DNA of 9,681 nt from CAYWTX01 sp964461295 (lineage in GTDB: Bacteria; Planctomycetota; Phycisphaerae; SM23-33), in assembly GCA_964461295.1 (NCBI GenBank), contig CAYWTX010000441.1:1-9681 (forward strand). Reading direction: 5' to 3'. How positions within the stretch are numbered: position 1 is the first letter of the stretch; each line of letters opens with the position of its first letter. The notes under the pieces are model-generated. The model was not told the DNA's origin, did not search any database, and saw nothing but the letters and a program-made list of their open reading frames with translations. The translations under genes and the position numbers were made by a program. This document shows positions 1-6,821 of this stretch, piece after piece.

Positions 1-2466
1 TATCTGCTGGCGGCCGACCTGTTCCGCGACGCGGTGGACCTGAAGAAGGACCTGTTCCGGGCGTACGAGGCGTTGGTGGACGCCCACACGGCACGCAAGC
101 GGCCGGACCAGGCCGACGCGATCATCGAGGAGTTGAGCCGCACGGCGAAGGACAAGCCGTGGGCGGACTACCTGCGCGGCAAGGCGGCGCTGGCTCGCGG
201 CGAGACGAAGGAAGCGGTCGCGGCGCTGGAGCGGGCGATGCAGATCGAAGGCAAGGACCTGCCCAGCCTGCGGCTGCTGATTCGGGCGTACACGGCGGCG
301 GGCCGCCAGGTCGATGCCGAGTCGACGCTGGTCAAGGCGATCCGCGACTTTCCGGCCGAGGTGGAACTGTACCGCCATCTCTTCGATGTGTACGCCATGC
401 GGCGGCAGTTCGACGAAGCACAGGCGGTGGCGGCGCGGCTGTTGCGGCAGCAGCCCGACAGTCTGGGCGGGCGGATGATGCTGGTGGAACTGGCGCTTCA
501 GACGGGGCGGCGCGAGGAGGCGCTGCGGCTTCTTCAGGACTTGCAGAAGCAGGCGCCCGAGGACACGGACGTGCAGCTGCTGGCTGTGCGCGGCCTGCTG
601 GGCGGCGGCGGCGAACTGTTGGCCAAAGCGGAGTTCGAGGAGGTGTCGGACAAGCTTTCGTCGGTGATCCGGGCGCATCGGGGTCACCGGACGGCGCGGC
701 TGCAACTGGCGGAGTTGATGTCGTCGGTGGGCAAGCACGGGGAGGCGTCGGGGGTGCTGGCGACACTGTTCGACGAGAACCCCGGCGACGCCGACGTCGC
801 CCGGCGGTACGTGGGGATGCTGCTGCGGGCCAAGCGGCACGAAGCCGCGCTGGGGGCCGTGGAGCGGTTCCGCAAGGACAACGCCGAGGACCTCTGGGCC
901 CGTCTGGCCCAGTTGGGGCTGCTCGCCGAGCTGAAGAGGTACGGCGAGGCGGAAACGCTGGCGGGCAAGTGGATCGCCGCCGCCGCGGGCGACACGGCCA
1001 AGGTGCTCTACCGCCAGGAATTCCTCCGCATGCTGGAGCAGGCGAAGCTGCACGAGAAGGCCCTCAAGGCCGTGGACGACTGGATCGCTTCCAACCCCGG
1101 CGAGGAACGCCTGGAGCAGTTGCGGCAGATCCGCGTGCGGCTGCTAGCCGCCGCCGGCGAATGGGAGAAGGCTACCGTGGAGGCCGAGGCGATCCTCAGG
1201 AACGACCCGATCAGCGCCGCGGCGCGGCTGGCGGCGGCCGAGGGAGTCGAGGCCAAGAAGTACGAGGAAGCGTTGAGGCTGCTGGCTCGCTGCCGCGACA
1301 CGGTGGTCGGCATGGAAGAGCAGCTCCGGGCGCTCCGCAAGGCGTTGGCGGGGGCAGCCAAGCTCGACGAGGGCGCCCGCAAGGACTACGAGCAGCGGAT
1401 CGGGAAGGCGCCGGAGGCGGTGAAGACGGCCGTGACGGCCGCCGTGGGCGACGGCCAGTATGAGCGGGCCCTGCGCACGGTGGACGGGTGGATCCGGTTG
1501 TCGGCCGACGCGGTCGAGGCGCACCGGGCGAGCCGGCTGATCGTGCTGGGGCAGGCGAGGGACGCCGCGAAGGCCCGCGAGGAGGCCGAGGAGTGGATCG
1601 CCCGCGAGCCCAACGCGCTGGCCCCGCGACGGATGCTGGTGGCCGTGCTGGTCGACGCCAACGACTTCGCGATGGCCGAGAAGCTCGTGGGCGAATGGCT
1701 GCGCCAGCTTGCGCAGGCCAGGGCGGCGACCTCACAGCCGACAACCCAGCCGACAGGCGTCGGCGAGACCCTCGCCTGGCTGCGCCAGACTTCCGTGCGG
1801 GTGAAGGTCCACATGCGTCAGTACGCCGAGGCGGCGGCCCTGGCCGACCAGCACCTTCGGGCGGACCCCAACGACATGGATATCCTGGGCCTGAAGGGCA
1901 CCTGCCTCACCGAGCTTGGCCGGCAGGAGGAGGCCCTGGCCGTGCTGGAGAAGGCGCACGCCGCCGACCCCGACGACGCGAGCATGAACAACAACCTCGG
2001 TTACCTGTACGCCGACCGGGGGATCAACCTGGACAAGGCCGAGAAGATGTTGCAGCGGGCGCTCCGCCAGCGCCCCGGCGAGACGGCGTTCCTGGACTCG
2101 CACGCATGGGTGCTGTACAAGTTGGGGCGGCTGCGGGAGTCAGGCGGCATCTTCCGCTCGCTGGCGGAGCAGCGGGGCGGCGACGAAGTCGAGCACGAAG
2201 TGATTCTCGACCATGCCGGCGACGCGTACTGGCGCCTGGGATGGAAGGACAAGGCCCTGGAGCTATGGAAGCGGGCGATCGAGGTGGCCAGGAAGAGCAA
2301 GCGTCCGCTGCGGGAGACGGAGCAACTCCTGAAGAACGTTCCGGCGAAGCTGCAGGCCGTGCACGAAGGGCGCCCGCCGGCGGTGGCTCCGCTGGGCAGG
2401 GACGTGACGGCCCCGGCGGCGACGCGTCCGGCGGCGGACGATGTGCCGCCGGTGGACGATCCGTAA
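1..2466 (+). CDS. Large TPR-repeat protein, 5' end outside window
   Basis: The frame is open from base 1 and ends at TAA 2464-2466, giving 821 visible residues. The GTG at 34 lies inside an already open frame with no ribosome site, so I treat the gene as entering from the left. The protein is almost entirely degenerate tetratricopeptide helical pairs of the A-x-x-x-G-x-x-x-E-A type. The C-terminal part is the best conserved: NNLGYLYADRG near visible residue 663, LDSHAWVLYKLGR near 698, and DHAGDAYWRLGW near 737, a pattern typical of long bacterial TPR proteins. A short linker, TSQPTTQPTG (about residues 578-587), interrupts the repeats, and the C-terminus is a disordered Pro/Ala/Asp tail. TPR proteins scaffold protein-protein contacts; partner and location cannot be inferred, because any signal peptide lies outside the window. 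Codon use matches the neighbouring genes. Confidence 0.9.
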   Translation, partial: YLLAADLFRDAVDLKKDLFRAYEALVDAHTARKRPDQADAIIEELSRTAKDKPWADYLRGKAALARGETKEAVAALERAMQIEGKDLPSLRLLIRAYTAAGRQVDAESTLVKAIRDFPAEVELYRHLFDVYAMRRQFDEAQAVAARLLRQQPDSLGGRMMLVELALQTGRREEALRLLQDLQKQAPEDTDVQLLAVRGLLGGGGELLAKAEFEEVSDKLSSVIRAHRGHRTARLQLAELMSSVGKHGEASGVLATLFDENPGDADVARRYVGMLLRAKRHEAALGAVERFRKDNAEDLWARLAQLGLLAELKRYGEAETLAGKWIAAAAGDTAKVLYRQEFLRMLEQAKLHEKALKAVDDWIASNPGEERLEQLRQIRVRLLAAAGEWEKATVEAEAILRNDPISAAARLAAAEGVEAKKYEEALRLLARCRDTVVGMEEQLRALRKALAGAAKLDEGARKDYEQRIGKAPEAVKTAVTAAVGDGQYERALRTVDGWIRLSADAVEAHRASRLIVLGQARDAAKAREEAEEWIAREPNALAPRRMLVAVLVDANDFAMAEKLVGEWLRQLAQARAATSQPTTQPTGVGETLAWLRQTSVRVKVHMRQYAEAAALADQHLRADPNDMDILGLKGTCLTELGRQEEALAVLEKAHAADPDDASMNNNLGYLYADRGINLDKAEKMLQRALRQRPGETAFLDSHAWVLYKLGRLRESGGIFRSLAEQRGGDEVEHEVILDHAGDAYWRLGWKDKALELWKRAIEVARKSKRPLRETEQLLKNVPAKLQAVHEGRPPAVAPLGRDVTAPAATRPAADDVPPVDDP

Positions 2467-2565
2467 CGCGAGTTGCGGATCGCCGATTCACTGTCAGAGA
2501 ACGTGTTGGTGAAACGACGTCGTGACGCTGGAAGCGGCAGTTGCGGCACACGCATTCCGCGAGGG

Positions 2566-2596
2566 AATCCGCAATCCGCGATTCTTCTGAATCCGC
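2566..2596. repeat. Eroded AATCCGC heptad repeat
   Basis: AATCCGC occurs at 2566-2572 and 2573-2579 in direct tandem and again at 2590-2596. Between them GATTC (2580-2584) and GAATC (2589-2593) form a small hairpin with loop TTCT, as if one copy had flipped to the opposite strand and lost a base. A related inverted fragment, GCGGATC, lies just after the TPR stop codon at about 2475-2481. This looks like a decayed 7-bp minisatellite in the 187-bp spacer between the TPR gene and yebC. I see no gene in that spacer. Confidence 0.6.
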
Positions 2597-2612
2597 AATG
2601 GAAGTCGCGGAG

Positions 2613-2628
2613 GCGCCCGATCGGGTGC
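2613..2628. promoter_or_regulatory. Palindrome upstream of yebC
   Basis: GCGCCCGATCGGGTGC is a perfect 10-bp dyad (CCCGATCGGG, 2616-2625) extended by three further pairs, one of them G-T. It ends 12 bases before the Shine-Dalgarno GAGGTGA (2641-2647). It could be an operator or a small hairpin in the yebC leader. Another 10-bp palindrome, ACGACGTCGT, lies at 2514-2523. There is no direct evidence for a binding protein, and in G+C-rich DNA such dyads arise by chance. Confidence 0.25.
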
Positions 2629-2653
2629 ATGGCGAGCGTTGAGGTGAACCACT

Positions 2654-3397
2654 ATGTCAGGACATTCCCATTGGGCGAAGGTGAAGCGGGCGAAGGCGAC
2701 GGTGGATTCGCGGCGCGGCGTGCTGTGGAGCAAGCTGGCGCGGCGGATCATCGTGGCAGCCAAGGGCGGCGGCGGCAACCCCGACGAGAATCTTTCGCTG
2801 CGCTACGCGATCGACGAGGCCCGTGCGGCCAGCATGCCCAACGACACGATCAAGAAGGCGATTCTCAAAGGCAGCGGCGAACTGGGGGCTGCCAGCTATG
2901 AGGAGGCGGTCTACGAAGGCTATGGCCCGGGCGGCGTGGCGCTGCTGGTGTACTGCCTGACGGACAACCGCAACCGCACCGCGCCGGAGATGCGCAAGAT
3001 CTTCGAGCGCGGCGGCGGGCAACTTGGCGCGGCCAACTGCGTGTCCTGGATGTTCGAGAAGAAGGGAACGTTCGTCCTGTCCAGCGAGGCCGCCGCCGAG
3101 GACGCCCTCATGGAAGTCGCCCTCGAGGCCGGGGCCGACGATGTCACGGCCGAGGGCGACCTCTTCGAGGTCACCTGCCATCCGACGGCCTTCTCGGCTG
3201 TCCGGCAGGCCTTGGCCGACCGCAAGATCGAGACGGTCTCGGCCGAGATCGCCATGGTGCCCAAGAACACCGTGCCGGTCAGCGGCGATCAGGCCCGGCA
3301 GGTGCTCAAGCTCGTGGAGATGCTCGACGAGCACGACGACGTGCAGAACGTCTACGCGAACTTCGACATGCCGCAGGAAGTCCTGGCCGAGGCGTGA
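2654..3397 (+). CDS. yebC: YebC/TACO1 family protein
   Basis: This 247-residue protein has the full length of the YebC/PmpR/TACO1 family (about 240-250). Family signatures run throughout: MSGHSHWAKVKRAKA at the N-terminus; a Gly-rich segment GGGGNPDEN near 38-46; SMPNDTIKKAI near 60-70; YEGYGPGGVALLVYCLTDN near 87-105, followed by NRT; and GGGQLGAANCVSWMFEKKG near 119-137. A strong ribosome site, GAGGTGA (2641-2647), lies 6 bases before the ATG. Members were long annotated as DNA-binding regulators. More recent work on YebC and mitochondrial TACO1 places them on the ribosome, helping translation through proline-rich stretches, so regulator or translation factor is a matter of subfamily that I cannot settle by eye. 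The gene is followed after 26 bp by a phosphoesterase gene, probably in the same transcript. It is not next to ruvC, its common proteobacterial neighbour. Confidence 0.95.
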   Translation: MSGHSHWAKVKRAKATVDSRRGVLWSKLARRIIVAAKGGGGNPDENLSLRYAIDEARAASMPNDTIKKAILKGSGELGAASYEEAVYEGYGPGGVALLVYCLTDNRNRTAPEMRKIFERGGGQLGAANCVSWMFEKKGTFVLSSEAAAEDALMEVALEAGADDVTAEGDLFEVTCHPTAFSAVRQALADRKIETVSAEIAMVPKNTVPVSGDQARQVLKLVEMLDEHDDVQNVYANFDMPQEVLAEA

Positions 3398-3423
3398 GAC
3401 TGGCCGCACAGGAGGCTCCGGGT

Positions 3424-3918
3424 GTGAGGATCGGCATCCTCTCAGACACGCATGGGCGCAAGGCCCGGCTGGAGACGGCGCTGGAGATGCTCACGGCCCG
3501 CGGCGTGCAGGTGCTCGTGCACTGCGGCGACGTGGGCGGCATGGCCTGCGTGGACCTGATGGTCGCGGCGGGCAAGCCCACATACCTGGTTTCCGGCAAC
3601 ATGGACAGGGACGTCGAAGCCCTCTCCTCAGCCGCCCGCGTGGTGCACGCCCAGTTCCACAGTGAAGTGATCGAGGTGCCCATCGGCGGGGGGCGGCGCC
3701 TGGCGGCCACGCACGGCGACGACCGTCGCCTCCTGGACGAGCTGATCCAGGGCGGGCAGTTCGCGTACGTCTGTCACGGGCACACCCACGTGCGCCTCGA
3801 CAAGCGGATCGGCCCGGTTCGCGTGATCAACCCCGGCGCCCTGCATCGCACGATGCAGCCGTCGGCGGCGCTGCTGGACACCGAGACCGAGGAACTGGAG
3901 TTCCTGGACGTGGAGTGA
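3424..3918 (+). CDS. YfcE/MJ0936-type metallophosphoesterase
   Basis: The GTG at 3424 is chosen over the GTG at 3394 because AGGAGG (3410-3415) sits 8 bases before it and the family fold begins directly at VRIGILSDTHG. This gives 164 residues, the usual size of the small MJ0936/YfcE group (Metallophos_2 superfamily). All metal-site motifs are present: D8 and H10 in SDTHG, D36 in HCGD, N59 in GNMD, H97 in THGD, and H120/H122 in GHTH. It should be a soluble two-metal phosphodiesterase or phosphatase. The physiological substrate of this subgroup is generally not known, so I give no gene name. It follows yebC by 26 bp and probably depends on the same promoter. Its TGA ends two bases before the stop of the convergent pyruvate kinase gene, leaving no room for a dedicated terminator. 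Confidence 0.92.
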   Translation: MRIGILSDTHGRKARLETALEMLTARGVQVLVHCGDVGGMACVDLMVAAGKPTYLVSGNMDRDVEALSSAARVVHAQFHSEVIEVPIGGGRRLAATHGDDRRLLDELIQGGQFAYVCHGHTHVRLDKRIGPVRVINPGALHRTMQPSAALLDTETEELEFLDVE

Positions 3919-3920
3919 GG

Positions 3921-5342
3921 TCAGCTTTCCACCTTGTGCACAACCAACGTATTCGTGGTGCCGGGCACGCCGATCGGCCGGCCGGAGAGAACGATGATCT
4001 TCTCGCCGGGTTGCGCGAGGCAGGCTTCGCCGGCGAATCGCTCGGCCAGGGCGAGCACGTCGCGGGTGTGCCGCGGCGCGGCCGCCTGGCGGGCCACCAC
4101 GCCGTAGTACAGGCACATGCGGCGCACGACGGCGGCGTCGGGCGCCATGGCGACGATCGGCACGGACAGGCGGCTCTTGGCCAGCACGCGGGCCGTCTGC
4201 CCGCTGGTGGAGAACACCGCCACCGCGGCCACGGCGTCGCCCGCGATGATCGCCCGGACGGCATCGGCGAGGGCGGCCGTCGTCCGCGAGGCGGGGCAGG
4301 CCACGTGCACCGGGCGCGGGAATCCCTCGTCATAGGTCTGCATCCTCTGCACGATGGCGTTCATCATCTCGACCGCCTCGACGGGGTACTCACCGACGGA
4401 CGTTTCGCCCGAGAGCATCACCGCGTCGCCGTGGTCGAGCACCGCGTTGGCCACGTCGGACACCTCCGCCCGCGTCGGCGTCGGCGAGTGCGTCATCGTC
4501 TCCAGCATCTGCGTGGCGATGATGCACGCCTTGCCCGCCCGCTGCGCCAGCAACGCCAGGCGTTTCTGCTCAGCCGGCACAGACGGCAGGTCCATCTCCA
4601 CGCCGAGGTCGCCGCGGGCGACCATGATGGCGTCGGCGGCGTCGAGGATGCCGTCGATGTTCCGCAGGGCCTGGGGCTTCTCGATCTTGGCGATGATGTG
4701 CTGGCGCCCGCCGGCGGCGTCGAGGATCGCGCGGAGCTGGCGGACGTCCTGGGCCTGGCGGACGAACGACAGGGCGACGTAATCGAACTCCCGCCGGGCG
4801 ATCCACGCGGCGTCGGCGCGGTCCTTCTCCGTCAGGGCCGACAACGCCATCGACGTGTGCGGCAGGTTGATCCCCTTGCCGCTGCCCAGCACCCCGCCGA
4901 CCACCACGCGGCAGACGACTTCCTCCGGCGGGCGCACGCCCGCCACCTCCAGGCGGATCTTCCCGTCATCCAGGAGGATGGCCTGGCCGGGCTCGACGCA
5001 GTCGACCAGCTCGGCGAGCGTGGTGGAGATGCGTCCGGGCGTGCCTTCGATGGGCTGACGCTGGATGACGACCTCCTGCCCGACGCCGAGCAGCACGCCG
5101 CCGCCACGGACGAGCCCCACGCGGATCTTCGGCCCGCACAGGTCGCCGATGACGGGCAGCGGCTCGCCGCTTTCGGCCTCGACCTGGCGGATGTTGCGGA
5201 GGAAGGCCTCGCGCTGCGCTTCGTCGCCGTGCGAGAAGTTGATGCGGAACACGTCGGCCCCGGCCTTGGCCAGCGCCCGCAGTTTCTCCACGCTGCCGCA
5301 GGCCGGGCCGACCGTCGCCACGATCTTCGTTCGGGTAACCAT
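3921..5342 (-). CDS. pyk: Pyruvate kinase
   Basis: The enzyme converts phosphoenolpyruvate and ADP to pyruvate and ATP, the last step of glycolysis, in the cytosol. It has 473 residues, the normal size of a bacterial enzyme without the extra C-terminal PEP-utilising domain of Bacillus types. The ATG at 5342 gives MVTRTKIVATVGP, the standard N-terminus. Visible motifs: RINFSHG (33-39, with R33, N35 and S37 for substrate and monovalent cation); GDLCGPKIR (66-74), with Cys where Gln is common; domain B about 75-165; IIAKIEKP (216-223, catalytic K219 and metal ligand E221); MVARGDLGVE (240-249, metal ligand D245); ATQMLETM (276-283); and SPTPTRAEVSDVANAV (286-301). The C-terminal allosteric-type domain (about 352-473) has the usual STSGQTARVLAKSR. 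The frame stays open upstream to 6005 on this strand, but that extension is composition-driven and overlaps the SET gene. No Shine-Dalgarno is visible. Confidence 0.97.
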   Translation of the reverse strand: MVTRTKIVATVGPACGSVEKLRALAKAGADVFRINFSHGDEAQREAFLRNIRQVEAESGEPLPVIGDLCGPKIRVGLVRGGGVLLGVGQEVVIQRQPIEGTPGRISTTLAELVDCVEPGQAILLDDGKIRLEVAGVRPPEEVVCRVVVGGVLGSGKGINLPHTSMALSALTEKDRADAAWIARREFDYVALSFVRQAQDVRQLRAILDAAGGRQHIIAKIEKPQALRNIDGILDAADAIMVARGDLGVEMDLPSVPAEQKRLALLAQRAGKACIIATQMLETMTHSPTPTRAEVSDVANAVLDHGDAVMLSGETSVGEYPVEAVEMMNAIVQRMQTYDEGFPRPVHVACPASRTTAALADAVRAIIAGDAVAAVAVFSTSGQTARVLAKSRLSVPIVAMAPDAAVVRRMCLYYGVVARQAAAPRHTRDVLALAERFAGEACLAQPGEKIIVLSGRPIGVPGTTNTLVVHKVES

Positions 5343-5348
5343 GGCGGC

Positions 5349-5354
5349 ATTGTA
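5349..5354 (-). promoter_or_regulatory. pyk: Possible -10 box directly before pyk
   Basis: On the - strand TACAAT is followed by six bases (GCCGCC) and the pyk ATG. A transcript starting seven bases after the box would begin at the start codon, a leaderless arrangement, which would fit the missing Shine-Dalgarno. No good -35 is seen: GGTTTC or TGGTTT at 17-18 bp are poor. The match may be chance. Confidence 0.3.
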
Positions 5355-5566
5355 CGGCGGGCGGCCCGGCGGAAACCAGCGAGGTCGAGCACGTAGACCG
5401 GTCCGCCTGCACGGCACCGGGTCAACTTGCGCGGCCGCGACGGCGCGCGGTCCTCCATGGGGCGGCCAGGCGAATGGGGCGGGGGTGGCCGGAGTGGATC
5501 GCGCCGGCAGGGCGATGGAGGCTGCTTGGGGTTGTCTCATTTGCGTTCGCGGAGACGGGGATTTGT
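5355..5566. other. Spacer between pyk and the SET gene; no gene seen
   Basis: The interval between the divergent pyk (start 5342) and SET (start 5688) genes is 345 bp. Open frames cross it on both strands, but none has a ribosome site, recognisable protein motifs or a start that does not collide with the flanking genes. I found no tRNA cloverleaf or riboswitch-like core. The right edge holds the promoter described separately. Confidence 0.5.
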
Positions 5567-5596
5567 TTGACATCACGGCGCGGGCGGTCGCAGAAT
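5567..5596 (+). promoter_or_regulatory. Sigma70-like promoter of the SET gene
   Basis: A perfect -35, TTGACA (5567-5572), is followed after 18 bp by CAGAAT (5591-5596), which matches 4 of 6 bases of the -10 consensus. Transcription would start near 5603, leaving a leader of about 85 nt. The in-frame ATG at 5595 overlaps the -10, so it cannot be the start codon if this promoter is used. This supports the downstream start at 5688. Confidence 0.6.
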
Positions 5597-5687
5597 GTTC
5601 TCCCATTCGGCTCCACCCGGAGCGTACCAGGGCGCTCGCCCCTGCGAACCACCGAATAGCTTCCGCGAGCTTGGAGTTCGTTCCGTG

Positions 5688-6101
5688 ATGCCTGGGTTGC
5701 AGCGGTTGCACAAGGACGAGGGCGTCGCGCTCGTCCGCACACGCGACAAGGGCAAGGCCGTTCTCGCCCTGCGAGACTTCGCCGCCGGCGAGATGGTCTG
5801 CAGTTGCCCCGTCATCGTGTTGCCCTCCGATCAGGAAGTGCCCAACACGGTCCTGTCGGACTACTACATGTACTGGGATGAAGGCAATTCCGCCATCGCC
5901 TGCGGCTATGCGCAGTTCCTGAATCATGCCGAACTGCCCAACGTCCGCGTGGCGCGAGACTACGCGGCCGAGACCATGGAGGTCTTCGCGCTGCGGCCGA
6001 TCCACGCCGGGGAGGAACTCACCTGCCGCTACGTTTGCGGGGCGTGGTTCACCCCGCGGCCGCCGATCGACGTCTCGCGGCTGATGTCTGTCGTCGTGTA
6101 G
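5688..6101 (+). CDS. Minimal SET-domain protein, putative lysine methyltransferase
   Basis: The 137-residue protein is little more than a SET domain, which transfers methyl from S-adenosylmethionine to protein lysines. Visible motifs: KGKAVLALRDFAAGE (21-35), the cofactor-side Gly loop; a Tyr/Trp-rich stretch DYYMYWDEGN (58-67); YAQFLNHAELPN (74-85), matching RFINHSCxPN with N79, H80, P84 and N85 kept but Arg and Cys replaced; and HAGEELTCRY (106-115), where Y115 is the expected catalytic-side tyrosine. There is no pre-SET or post-SET cysteine cluster. The size resembles the smallest known SET enzymes, such as the roughly 120-residue chlorella virus vSET. The start at 5688 (or GTG 5685) has a modest GGAG (5673-5676), and the longer frame from 5595 would begin inside the promoter. 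The gene is monocistronic and convergent with the nucleotidyltransferase gene. The target protein is unknown, and the altered motif leaves activity uncertain. Confidence 0.8.
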   Translation: MPGLQRLHKDEGVALVRTRDKGKAVLALRDFAAGEMVCSCPVIVLPSDQEVPNTVLSDYYMYWDEGNSAIACGYAQFLNHAELPNVRVARDYAAETMEVFALRPIHAGEELTCRYVCGAWFTPRPPIDVSRLMSVVV

Positions 6102-6133
6102 ACAGCGGTTGGAAGGCGGGCAATCGATGACCG

Positions 6134-6151
6134 CGGCCGGAGTCCCGGCCG
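6134..6151. terminator. Possible hairpin terminator between convergent genes
   Basis: CGGCCGG (6134-6140) and CCGGCCG (6145-6151) form a perfect 7-bp GC stem with an AGTC loop in the 74-bp gap between the SET and nucleotidyltransferase stop codons. The position suits a two-way terminator. No T-run follows on either strand, so it is not a canonical intrinsic terminator. Confidence 0.35.
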
Positions 6152-6175
6152 GCAGCGTGTACTGCGCCGGCGCGG

Positions 6176-6760
6176 CTACCGTCCGGGCGTGTCCAGGAGC
6201 AGTTGCAGGCGTTGGGCGAGATCGGGCGGGAACCGGCTGGGCCAGCCGCCGTCAATGAGGCCTGCTTCGATGAGGTCGCGCAGGTGCGTGCGATCCTTGT
6301 CGCGAAACGCCGTCAGCTTGATCCGCACCAACGCCTCCAAGCCGATAACGCGAAACTGCTCGGCCGGCTCGGACTCGGCAACGTCGGGGTTCGCTGCCGG
6401 TTCCCCCGGCCGCACCTTCTCGTTGGCAAACACCACGTGCACCGCGTCACGGGCCTTGGCTTCCGGGCCGTCGAGGAAGGTATCCATGCCGGCCGCGTGC
6501 CGGTAGATGAACCCCACCGCCTCCAGGGCCTGCTTCGCGGCGTCCAGGTCAGCCCGCCGTATCAGGATGTCGACACCCCGCGTGTTGCGCACGGCCGAGT
6601 CGTCAACGCGCGACACCCACAGCGCGACCGCGTGCCCGCCGACGACGGCATAGGGAACGCCGGCGGCGTCCAGTGCCGCTGCCGCCCGCAACAGGCGCCC
6701 GCGCACCGTTTCCACGGCGTTCACCGCCCGGTTCAGCGAGAATGGTCCAAGAGCGATCAT
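6176..6760 (-). CDS. Nucleotidyltransferase-fold protein with altered catalytic motif
   Basis: This 194-residue protein resembles the AbiEii/MNT-like nucleotidyltransferase superfamily. It shows the Gly-Gly start of the active-site loop in AVVGGHAVALW (38-48); RNTRGVDILIRRADLD (58-73), the strand that normally carries the D-x-D metal pair; DAVHVVF (105-111); and a C-terminal helix IKLTAFRDKDRTHLRDL (147-163) typical of the AbiEii-like group. The first aspartate of the pair is Gly here (G62, codon GGT at 6577-6575 on the - strand); only D64 remains. No HEPN or AbiEi-like partner gene is adjacent. It lies 61 bp downstream of a membrane-protein gene on the same strand and may share its transcript. 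The ATG at 6760 has only a distant AGGA, so the start is moderately supported. Substrate and role are unknown, and it may be a non-catalytic relative. Confidence 0.72.
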   Translation of the reverse strand: MIALGPFSLNRAVNAVETVRGRLLRAAAALDAAGVPYAVVGGHAVALWVSRVDDSAVRNTRGVDILIRRADLDAAKQALEAVGFIYRHAAGMDTFLDGPEAKARDAVHVVFANEKVRPGEPAANPDVAESEPAEQFRVIGLEALVRIKLTAFRDKDRTHLRDLIEAGLIDGGWPSRFPPDLAQRLQLLLDTPGR

Positions 6761-6821
6761 CGGTTCAGCATCATCCTACCCCTACCACCCACGGATGGTG
6801 CTGTCGCGGGCATAGCGCTCG

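Noticed and set aside
3394..3423. Upstream GTG start of the phosphoesterase overlapping the yebC stop
   Set aside because: AGGAGG lies inside this stretch at 3410-3415, and the fold begins at the GTG at 3424, so the extra ten codons are not needed.
3915..5396. Long + strand open frame (493 codons) opposite pyk
   Set aside because: It is the antisense of pyruvate kinase, rich in His, Arg, Asp and Gly as expected from reversed high-G+C codons, with no motif and no ribosome site.
5595..5687. Longer SET protein beginning at ATG 5595
   Set aside because: The ATG overlaps the -10 of a good promoter, has no ribosome site, and the added residues show no SET features.
5343..6005. N-terminal extension of pyk by about 220 residues
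   Set aside because: The extension lacks similarity to any pyruvate kinase region, crosses the SET promoter and gene, and the ATG at 5342 gives the standard family N-terminus.
6176..6760. Toxin-antitoxin pair built on the nucleotidyltransferase
   Set aside because: No HEPN, AbiEi-like or other small partner gene is adjacent; the upstream neighbour is a membrane protein 61 bp away.
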